DNA from: Magnolia sinica
Lineage: Eukaryota; Streptophyta; Magnoliopsida; Magnoliales; Magnoliaceae
Direction of reading: 5' to 3'
Length of the DNA: 64,000 bases
Assembly: GCF_029962835.1 (NCBI RefSeq)
Contig: NC_080588.1
Location: forward strand, 40,593,001 to 40,657,000
The notes beneath the pieces were generated by a model that worked only from the letters and a program-made list of their open reading frames with translations, had not been told where the DNA came from and did not search any database. This document shows, one piece after another, positions 55,544 to 64,000 of the stretch. The position numbers were made by a program, and so were the translations under genes. The stretch's first letter is position 1. Every line of letters starts with the position of its first letter.

Positions 55544-57151
55544 ATGTCAAATTTTGATAGCCTCTCAGTCACTAGGCCTCAACCATTTGATGGCTCCAAT
55601 TATGCCTATTGGAAAGCCAGGATGATGATTTTTCTTAAATCCATGGATAAGAGCGTGTGGCAAGCCACAGTGACTGAATGGAACCCCCTACCATTGAAGT
55701 AAATAGTATCGATGGTTCAAAATTAATAAAATATTCATCATATTTCACTTGGACCACAGTTCAGAAAAGTGAGAGTAGTGCCAATGCAAAAGCACTAAAT
55801 GCAATCACTTGCGCACTAGCACCGGGTGAATTTAAGAGAATTATATCCTGTGATACTGCAAAGCAAGCTTGGGATATTTTAGAAATTACACACGAGGGTA
55901 CTTCAATTGTCAAGAAATCTAAAGTCCAACTCCTCACAACCAAATTTGAGGAAATTCATATGGAAGAAAATGAAATGTTTATGGACTTTTATATAAGATT
56001 AAATGACATTGTAAACTCTATGTGGGGTCTTAGAGATAAAATCCCAGAAAGTAAAGTGTGTGCAAAAATACTACGCTCACTTCTTGAACGGTTCAATTCT
56101 AAGGTAACCGCGATCCAGGAACTTTGGGCTACGGACAATATGCGGGTAGAAGAACTAGTTGGTTCTTTACAAACCTATGAGTTAAACTTTAAAGCTCCTA
56201 AAGGTAAATCTATCGCTCTTAAATCTTCTAAATGTATTTCTCAAGAAAATTCTGATTTAGAAAATTCTGAAGACGATATGGCTCTTTTAGCGAAAAAGAT
56301 TTACAAGATTTTCAAAAGTAAAAAGAGGGTTGACTTTCAAAAATCAAATAATAAGAAAAGATCTAAAACCAGAACTTGGAAATCTTTAAAAGATAGTCAA
56401 TGTTACAACTGCCAAGAATATGGGCATTTAGCAAACAAGTGTCCTAAAAAGGACAAACCCAAAAAGAAGAGTATGTTGGCTACTTGGGATGAATCCTCTG
56501 ATTCTGAAGCCTCTTCTGAATCAGAAGATTCTGAAACCGAGTCGAGCAGTGAAGTTAAAGCCCTTATGACTCTAGCTAAATTCACTTTTTCAGATAATGA
56601 TGATTCAACAAGTGAAGAAAATCTGAATAGTGATTGTGAAAATGAAGAAGATCTTTAACATACTTACAATAATGCCCTGTACAAGGAAAGTTGTAAAGTT
56701 GCTGCAAAACTAAAACTTCAAAAAGAAAAGTTTTTAAAACTTAAAGAAAATTTTGAATCACTTTTTAGAAAAATCCCACATTTCAGATTGTTTTGAAAAA
56801 ACAAAATGTGATTTAGAGTTCAAAACTTCCCTGATTGAAAACCTAAAATCTGAAAATGAAAAACTTAAACTTAAAGTCTCTTCACTTTTGAGTTTAAAGG
56901 ATACATGGAGATATGCTCAAGGTGATCCAAAGTTAGAAAAACTTTTGTCTGGATCAAGAAAATGTGGCGACCGATCTAGTTTGGACTACGATAAAAGTGT
57001 TCCTCCTAAACAGAAGAATACTTTTCCTAAGTTTGTGAAAGGAGAATCTTCAAACTCAAAAGGAAATAGTTCAAATCAAAAGTTTTCTAAAAATGTTAAA
57101 ACTTTTCAATCTTTCAAACCTAAAAGTAATTATATCAACTATAAAAATTAG
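55544..57151 (+). pseudogene. gag: gag of element D, lightly broken
   Basis: ATG at 55544 (MSNFDSLSVTRPQPFDGSNYAYWKARM), a one-base shift near 55680, then an open frame of 326 codons (55678-56658). UBN2-like gag domain to about 56190 (AWDILEITHEGTSIVKKSKVQLL ... LVGSLQTYELNF), the CCHC knuckle CYNCQEYGHLANKCPK (56404-56451) intact, then an acidic Ser/Glu-rich stretch to EENLNSDCENEEDL. A stop at 56656-56658 and a shift near 56755 precede the heptad-rich segment (ISDCFEKTKCDLEFKTSLIENLKSENEKLKL) and a Lys/Ser-rich tail ending NYINYKN at a stop in 57149-57151. This is the best gag copy here. Confidence 0.9.
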
Positions 57152-60100
57152 AATCAAAACCCTTTGGCTGAAAAGATAGTTGATTCGCTTACGGAGCTCT
57201 TAAAATCTAACTCAGTGGGTCATTCCTACAACAATTACAAATATAAGAAGACCAATTATACTCCTAAATCCAAAACAGTTATGAAATGGGTTCCTAAGGT
57301 TACTTGCTTGGTTGCTCACATGACTTTCAAAGCTTCAAGCCATTCAAAGTGGTACTTAGACAGTGGATGTTCAAGGTATATGACTAGTGATAAAGGTCTA
57401 TTCACCGATCTCAAAGACATGGCTGATGGTTCAGTCACATTCGGTGATGGCAGCAATTGTAGGATTATTGGCCAAGGTACGGTTCAACTTTTTAACCTCT
57501 CCTTATTTGAGAATGTTTTGTATGTTGAAGGTTTAAAACATAACTTGTTAAGCATTTCTCAAATATGTGATAAAAATCATAGTGTTAAATTTTCTAACAT
57601 AGAGTGTGAAATTTTAAACAAAAATGGTTTAGTAATATTAACTGGTTGTAAAACGTCTAAAAACTGCTACATCATAAGTGATTCTAGCTCACCCAATCAA
57701 TTGTGTTACATGGTCCATACCGATGAGACTGAATTATGGCATAAACGCCTTAGACATATACACTATCGTAATTTATATAGATTGAGCAAAAGAGAACTAA
57801 TAAGAGGTCTACCTAAAATACAGAAAGTAGATAAAATATGTGACGAATGCTAGATTGGCAAACAAACTAGGAGTGACCACAAAAAGGTGAACTCCAATGT
57901 CACATCAAAACTATACGAGCTTCTCCATATGGATCTAATAAGACCAACCAGGACGGAGATCGAGGTGGTAAAAAATACATACTGGTGATCGTAGATGATT
58001 ATACTAGATTCACTTGGGTAGCTTTCTTAAGGGATAAATCAGAAACCCTTGATGAAGTAAAAAGGATTCTCAAACGGATCCAAACTGAAAAAGGTTCTCA
58101 TACTAGTAAGATCCGTAGTGATCATGGGCCAGAATTCGAAAATAGCAGTTTTGAGAAGTTCTATAGCGATCAGGGGATATTACATGAATTCTCTGCACCT
58201 AAAACTCCACAACAAAATAGAATTGTAGAAAGAAAAAATAGAGTGCTTCAAGAAATGGCTAATGTAATGTTGAATAGTATGAAGGTATCTAAAAATCTTT
58301 CGGCTAAAGCCATAAATACTGCCTGCTATATAATCAATCGAGTTTATACTAGTAAATTTAATAATAAAACAACCTATGAAATGTGGTTCAATAAGAAGCG
58401 TACTGTCAAATACTTTCGAGATTTTAGTAGTAAGTGCTTTATTTTACGTGACCGTGAAAATCTGGGAAAGTTTGACACTAAAAGTGATGAAGGAATCTTT
58501 TTAGGATATTCTTTAAACAGTCGCGCATATCGTGTACTAAACAAAAGGACCAGTGTTATTCAAGAATCTATTAATGTGGTCATAGACGATCACTTAAATA
58601 CACCTGCCCCAAGTTCAGATAGTGATGAAGTTCTTTTAATTGACAAACCAGATACTTCATCAAATCAAACTGACTCTGAACTGAGGACTGTTAAAGATCA
58701 TCTAACCACTTAGATTCTTGAAAACCCTCTCACTGGTGTACGCACTCGTGGACAACTAGAAGATATATGTAATTACTTATGTTTTACATCCCAGATTGAA
58801 CCAGCAAACGTAAAAGAAGCTCTTACTGACGAAAACTGGATTGTTGCGATGCAAGAAGAGCTTAACCAATTTATGAGAAATGATGTTTAGTATCTTTTTC
58901 CTAGACCTAAAGATAAACATATTATCGGAACAAAGTGGATTTTTAAAAATAAGTCTGATGAACTTGGTAATATAATTCGCAACAAGGCTAGACTGGTTAT
59001 ACAAGGGTACACTCAAATTGAGGGTATTGATTATCATGAAAGCTTTGCCCCAGTAGCTCGTCTTGAGTCAATCAGACTATTTATATCCATTGCTTGAGGG
59101 TATTGATTATGATGAAAGCTTTGCCCCAGTAGCTCGACTTGAGTCAATCAGACTATTTATATCTATTGCTTACTTTAGAAAATTTAAAATTTATCAAATA
59201 GATGTGAAGAGTGCCGCCTTCTTAAATGGTGATTTGTATGAAGAAGTATATGTTGAACAACCAATGGGTTTTGAAGACCCTAAGAACACTGATCATGTCT
59301 ATCGCCTTAAAAAGGCTCTCTACGACTTAAAACAAGCTCCTAGAGCATGGTATGAGAAATTGACTAAGTTTTTACTAAGTCATGATTTTCAAATGGGAAG
59401 TGTGGATAAGACTCTCTTTGTTAAGAAACTTAATGATCATATCTTAATAGTGCAGATTTATGTTGATAATATTATTTATGGATCTACCTATTCTAACATG
59501 ACTATTGAGTTTGCAGATTTAATGAAATCTAAGTTTGAAATGAGCATGGTTGGGGAATTAAATTATTTCCTAGGATTGCAAGTGAAACAACAATCTGATG
59601 GCATTTTTATTTCTCAAACCAAATATGCTCTGAACTTAATCAAAAAGTTTAGATTTGAGAACGGTAAGAATATTGATAGTCCTATGAGTATAACTTTAAG
59701 ATTCTCAAAAAACTCTACAGGTAAAAATGTGGATCCTAAATTATATCATAGTATGATTGACAGTTTACTTTATTTAACTGCAAGTAGACCTGATATTGCT
59801 TTAAGTGTTGGTATTTGTACTAGATATCAATCAACCCTAAAGAGTCACATCTAACTGCTATTAAGGGAATAATGCGATATGTCGCAAGTACTGCTAAATT
59901 AGGTCTCTGGTATCCATATGATATTGGTGTTCAATTGGCTGGGTACTCAGATGCTGATTGGGCTGGTAATATTGATTACAGGAAATCAACTAGTGGTGGT
60001 TATTTCTATATTGGAAATTGTTTAATTTCTTGGTTTAGTAAGAAACAAAGTTCTATATCGCTCTCAACTGCTAAGGCTGAATACATCGCAACACGAAATG

Positions 60101-60402
60101 CATGTACTCAACTTGTTTGGATGAATCGTATGTTAAGTGATTATGGAATTGCACAGGAATCAATGATATTAGATTGTGATAATTCCAGTGCTATAAATAT
60201 TTCAAAAAACCCAATCTAGCGTTCACGTACTAAGCACATTGACATTAGGTATCATTACATTTGTGAATTAGTGGAAGAAAAGCTGATATCTCTGGAATAC
60301 ATTCCTACCGAGACTCAACTTGCCGACATTTTCACTAAACCGCTCGACAAAATCAGGTTTAATAAATTAAAATTTGATCTTGGTATGTGTAATCTAAATT
60401 GA
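57152..60402 (+). pseudogene. pol: pol of element D (PR-IN-RT-RH), lightly broken
   Basis: Protease: WYLDSGCSRYMTSD with the catalytic DSG at 57359-57367. Integrase: zinc-finger WHKRLRHIHYRNL and CDEC, a TAG at 57851, a one-base deletion near 57958, then the core with VDDYTRFTWV, SDHGPEFEN and ERKNRVLQEM (57985-58713) and a stop before ILENPLTG. RT: a stop at 58888, a 76-bp tandem duplication at 59021-59172, then open to 59854. The active site reads YVDN instead of YVDD (about 59460). RNase H: 59872-60219 with YSDADWAGN and CDNSSAINISKN, a TAG at 60217-60219, then to the natural stop at 60400-60402. The two lesions in RT would each abolish activity. Confidence 0.9.
59021..59172 (+). repeat. 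76-bp tandem duplication in RT of D
   Basis: The segment starting AGGGTATTGATTAT at 59021 recurs at 59097 with three or so substitutions. The period of 76 is not a multiple of three, so it shifts the frame. No other copy in the window has it. Confidence 0.95.
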
Positions 60403-60851
60403 ATATTCATGCTTATAAGTATCATAATGTATATATATTTGATAATTTATTAATTTAAATTTTAAATTTTTATGAAAATTACATGTTTATGTTGATACAT
60501 GACCAGTCGAGGGCGTGCTCGACTAGTCGTGATACGACCGGTCGAGGATGGTCTAAGACCGGTCATGGAGCACGCTGATCTCTTTAATTTGGGAGAAAAC
60601 CATCATCTTCCTCATTTCTTCTTTTTTCTCTAAAAAGTCGTGGCACGACTAGTTAAACCATACAGTTTGATTTGTCAAGGTTAGTGCATTTTTTCAGTCA
60701 ATCTTGTAGATTCATGTTATATTCTCTTTATTTTTGTCATTGGAGTACTTGATTTCAAGCTTTGTTGATATTTTAGGGTTTTTCTTCTCCATTTGCTGAT
60801 TTAGAAAAACCCATCTCTACTTCATTTGTGATTTCTTATTGCTTTGAGTAA
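60403..60851 (+). promoter_or_regulatory. pol-ORF3 spacer of D with inverted-repeat block
   Basis: Perfect palindromes CGACTAGTCG (60520-60529) and CGACCGGTCG (60535-60544), flanked by GACCAGTCGAG (60501-60511) and AAGACCGGTCATGG (60555-60568). A TTTAATTT and a pyrimidine-rich run (60600-60633) follow, then CACGACTAGT (60644-60653) and AAGGTTAGTGC (about 60678). The palindrome lies 317 bp before the ORF3 ATG. Confidence 0.5.
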
Positions 60852-61984
60852 ATGGATGCTAGAGAGAAAAAGAAAACATCCCATGGTCCATCCTCTTCTC
60901 GATCAACTCCTATTACTCGGCGCCATCTTCAGTCACTCGAAGATGATCCCTCATATATGCAGGATTTGTGATTGCGCAATGTCATTGTTGAACGACCTGT
61001 TGATCTTGATCACATTGCTCCTTTTGGTATTCTTCGTCTTCTCCAAGCTGTAGGATGGGCTAACATCTTACATTGGGGTGGGCCTGCATACCAATCTATT
61101 GCACAGTCTATGTTTGTGTATATCTCTGAATTTTCATCTGAGAATTTAACATTTAAAATTGATGCTAGAGAAGGTCCATTTGATGTAGACCCCCATCTGA
61201 TTTCAGGTCTTATGGACATACCTGTCAACGATGAGGGTATTCCTATTCATACTTTAGCTGAAAAACCCTCAGAATTGGAAAAACGCATGCTCACTAGAGA
61301 TCTATGTAATATGAATGTGCAATGGACTCATAAAGGGAATGTGCTCCCCTCAAAGTACTTGTTACCCAGATACAGAGTTCTCCACAGAATCTTTATTTCA
61401 AATCTGTATCCTCATTTAGGTAACAAAACTGAACCGACTTCGTTTATGGTTCGGGTATTGCATTCTGTTATCTCTGGTACTAAAGTTTGTCTTCCTTCAT
61501 TGATATGTTATTCCGTCATTCAGTTTCGTCTCCATCCAGGTCATAGTGATATTCCACTTGCCTATTTATGACGGTGTTAGCTAATCACATGTTAGTTTCT
61601 ATTCCGGTTGGAGAGGCTCCTATCCATCATCTTATTTTTAACAAATTGAATATTAACAAGATGAAGTTAGAATTGGCTCCTGGCCAAGTGGATGTTGATG
61701 TTGGAGGAGCTGAAGCAGGGAATGAAGATGAAGCTGGCGATCTTCCTGATGATATTAATATGGATGATATCTTTGATGAACTTGAATCTGATTCTACTAA
61801 TGATCTTGACTATGAGCCATCTAATTTTGATGTTCGTCTTCGTGCTCTTGAGGAGAAGGTTGAGAATATGAATGTGGCCCATGATCTTCGGTTTAAATAT
61901 ATGCGCAAGTATCTTAGGTGCTTAAACAAGGGCTTTCATTAACTTGATCCTATCATACCTGTTCCTTCATCTGGATCTGATTAA
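60852..61984 (+). pseudogene. ORF3 of element D, broken
   Basis: ATG at 60852 (MDAREKKKTSHGPSSSRS), a TGA at about 60967 (QDL-stop-LRN), then open through AVGWANILHWGGPAYQSIAQSMF, FDVDPHLISGLMDIPVND, LPRYRVLHRIFISNLYPH and the hydrophobic VCLPSLICYSVIQF to HPGHSDIPLAYL. A one-base loss at 61567 shifts into 61568-61942 with the acidic block and the heptad C-terminus. A TAA at 61940-61942 (Lys in B2 and C) precedes the shared end SSGSD and the stop at 61982-61984. Copies B2, C and D carry different disabling changes in an otherwise shared layout. Confidence 0.8.
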
Positions 61985-62206
61985 GTGTTTTATCCTTTGG
62001 TCTATATTAACTCTAATACTATTTTATCTTTGTTGGTGTGTAAACTTTATTTTTACCTTAGTTTGGTTGACTGACCTATGTTTGTGGAATTTGAACTAGT
62101 TAATGGTTTGTAGACTTTAGTTTGCTTAAATCTTGACTAGTTAATTCTTTTCTTACTCCTGTTTATTATCCTTTTCCATTTCTTTTTTGCTTTCTTTGTC
62201 ATATTG

Positions 62207-62519
62207 TGACAAAAAGGGGGAGAAGATTTCAAGTAGTTTAGATTGATTGGAATGGATATGGATTGAAGGGTAGTAACATTAATTTTTACGATATATATGT
62301 GTGTGGTAACGATATACTCAGGGGGAGTAAATAAGTAAGGAAGAATTGTGTTAGTTAATGACAACTGGTGCATGATTCTTTAACCAGGCTGTAACTGGTT
62401 CTCTTATAGATGTCTAGTGCATAATTGACTGGTGCATGATTCTTTATTGAGCATGTTGTGCTTCTCTTATTTTATTTTTTTGGAGTGCGTTTTGTCACAA
62501 ATTTGACAAAGGGGGAGAT
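62207..62519 (+). other. Multiple polypurine tracts of D
   Basis: GTGACAAAAAGGGGGAGAAG (62206-62225), CTCAGGGGGAGTAA (62317-62330) and GACAAAGGGGGAGAT (62505-62519). The last abuts the LTR. The trio repeats that of B2 at nearly the same spacing. Confidence 0.8.
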
Positions 62520-62603
62520 TATAAGTGCTATAGTTTTATGCTCCTTTGGTTGTCAAATTTTGTGGTGCCAAAACATCAATCTATGTCTTGTGTAGCTCAT
62601 TGG
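62520..62603 (+). repeat. 3' LTR stub of element D
   Basis: Starts TATAAGTGCTATAG (TG changed to TA) and matches the first 84 bp of the D 5' LTR up to 'gtagctcattgg'. There E begins. ATTGG (62599-62603) is the expected target duplication of E. Confidence 0.9.
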
Positions 62604-64000
62604 TGTAAGTGCTATAGTTTATATCCCTGTCTGTTGTCAAATTTGTGGTGCCAAAATCTCTGTTATATATAACTTACATAAGTGAAGCTCTCTCAAGGAT
62701 CAACATTCATAAACAAGCTAAGCTCACAACAAGCAAAGCTCACAAGTACAAGGATCAATCTTGAATGCAAGAACTGCTCACAAGACAAGACTCAAGCTGC
62801 AAGACTTCAAGAAGAGTACAAGGCAGTTTGTAAAGAACTCAAGACACTTTCAAGATTGAGCTACATCAAGATTTCAAGATTGAACTACATCAAGACTTCA
62901 AGGCTCATACTTCAAGGTCACTAGTTCCTAATGTTTCAATGTCCTTACTTCATGGTTGAGGTTTGACTGACCTTAGGTTGACCTTAGAAGTAGGTCATTT
63001 TGGATACATAAATCGAATGTTTATTTTACATAAGTTTGGTCTGTTCTTCGACTAGTCCTAGAGTTGCTTCGACCAGTCTAAGAAATTCCTCAATCAGTCG
63101 TGAGTTTGTTGCAAATTTTGAATAAAATCTATTAGGCTTCGACTAGTCCAGGAATCTGTTCGACCAGTTAAAGGAAGAGTGTCGACTGCATCTTCGACCA
63201 GTCGAAAATCTTCGACTCAAAATCCAGCATTGTTTTTCAGGTTCTTCGACCAGTCGAAGGAAACCTTCGACCAGTCGATGATGACCTACGACTAGTCGAA
63301 GGAGACCTTCGACCAGTCGTAGAACGGTCAAAGCTTATCGCGCCTGATTTTTTAAATATCAATTTTGCTTCGACTAGTCGAAGAGCTCCCTATACCAGTC
63401 GAAGACGCGATCTGCTCACCTATAAATAGTGCACGAATCTCAGAAGAAATCATCGAATTAATTAGTCCATTCAAGCCAATCTTCGTCGAACTTCTGAGAG
63501 ATAATTCTGTGCTCCATCTAAGCTAAGTGTGCTTATTTAATATTCTCTTTCCTTAGCTTTATTTAATTGATTTTGTTTCTGCTATTCCAATCTAATTTGA
63601 TAAGAGGAATTGTTATTCCCTTTCTTTGGAATCAAAATCAATTAAGGCAAGCCCTATTTAGTTTAATTTAAAATCTATTATAATTAGAACCATTGTAATT
63701 GAGTACTGGACATTGAACTTGGACATTCAATCATCTACTCTGATTTGGTTCTACCGGGCTGCTACAACGAAGGAAATAATTAGGTATTTTACATTTAATT
63801 GTAAATTCCTTTCTGCTTTGGTTTCTTTCAAGATTTGCCAGAAAAATCTTGTTGTATTGGTTATCTGAGGAGAGCCAGGAAAACTCAGAAGTGGGGTTTT
63901 TTAATTGTGTAAGCCCACAGACAAAGACATAATTGTAAAGGTTTTGGGTGAACCTGGGAAAACCTATTTTATTAGTGAACGCTAATATCCCCTGTGTGAG
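62604..64000 (+). repeat. 5' LTR of Sirevirus-like element E (cut by window end)
   Basis: Starts TGTAAGTGCTATAG and follows the family-B LTR layout through the inverted-repeat array (63047-63405), the TATA box (63421-63428) and 'gtgaacgctaatatcccctgtgtgag' at the window end. The array is the cleanest in the window, with CTTCGACCAGTCGAAG at 63244-63259 and several near-identical units. It is probably the 5' LTR of a younger element. Confidence 0.85.

Larger units (their letters stand above)
53574..62603 (+). mobile_element. Sirevirus-like element D, 3' LTR interrupted by E
   Basis: Order: LTR (53574-55459), primer site, gag, protease, integrase, RT, RNase H, spacer, ORF3, three purine tracts, first 84 bp of the 3' LTR. 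It is a sister of B2 with fewer stops; most frames are open for 200 codons or more. The 3' LTR continues beyond E, outside the window. The 5' flank is GCTAC (53569-53573), so a matching GCTAC would be expected after the rest of the 3' LTR. Confidence 0.9.

Noticed and set aside
63047..63410. CRISPR-like array (short palindromic repeats)
   Set aside because: Spacing is irregular, units are 10-16 bp and variable, the context is a plant LTR and there are no cas genes.
1..64000. Endogenous pararetrovirus (caulimovirid) sequence
   Set aside because: The RT-containing regions all have an integrase and LTRs in copia or gypsy order; no movement-protein or coat-protein motif was seen.

Overview
This window is plant nuclear DNA made almost entirely of nested transposable elements, and I found no host protein-coding gene, rRNA or tRNA. 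The evidence for a plant is: Ty1/copia elements with an initiator-Met-type primer site (TGGTATCAGAGC), Sirevirus-type polypurine tracts and a long extra 3' ORF; Ty3/gypsy elements of two types; a LINE fragment; and repeats full of GTGGGTCCCAC and 'ggacggtgtggatat' phrases. I associate those phrases with non-grass angiosperms, perhaps magnoliids, but this is an impression from memory and not a demonstrated assignment.

Layout. 1-8529: minus-strand Sirevirus-like element A with long LTRs (left LTR cut by the window), a broken pol, a broken third ORF and no gag. 8530-10173: the 3' part of a long LTR-like repeat (family X) that A entered. 10174-11031: Ty3/gypsy integrase remnant (G1). 11032-28516: a stack of Sirevirus-like copies of family B. 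B1 (LTR plus gag) is interrupted by B2 (14194-24699, nearly complete but with a truncated 3' LTR). B2 is fused to element C (pol 3' half, ORF3, truncated LTR). 28517-34119: tail, polypurine tract and 3' LTR of G1, split by a nearly full-length X copy at 29321-33202. 34120-38155: a weak LTR candidate and two satellite-like arrays with a period of about 78 bp. 38161-47129: complete but decayed gypsy element G2 with an AAAAT target duplication; its protease region is split by a 3.1-kb solo-LTR-like insert (Y) with a GTGGA duplication. 47135-47979: minus-strand LINE remnant. 47980-52806: gypsy G3 (LTR, primer site, gag), split by a perfect solo LTR of family A with AAGTC duplications. 52807-53573: inverted X fragment. 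53574-62603: Sirevirus-like element D, whose 3' LTR is cut after 84 bp by a further copy, E, which runs off the window.

How the parts work together. In family B each copy has the order LTR - Met primer site - gag with coiled coil and CCHC knuckle - protease - integrase - reverse transcriptase - RNase H - spacer - ORF3 - three purine tracts - LTR. ORF3 is recognisable in A, B2, C and D and is always downstream of pol. The LTRs carry arrays of short inverted repeats just upstream of a TATA box, and the pol-ORF3 spacer carries the same family-specific inverted repeats about 300 bp before the ORF3 start. This suggests an internal promoter or a recognition system shared by LTR and spacer, and it is the most interesting signal in the window. 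No element appears autonomous: all carry stops, frameshifts or deletions.
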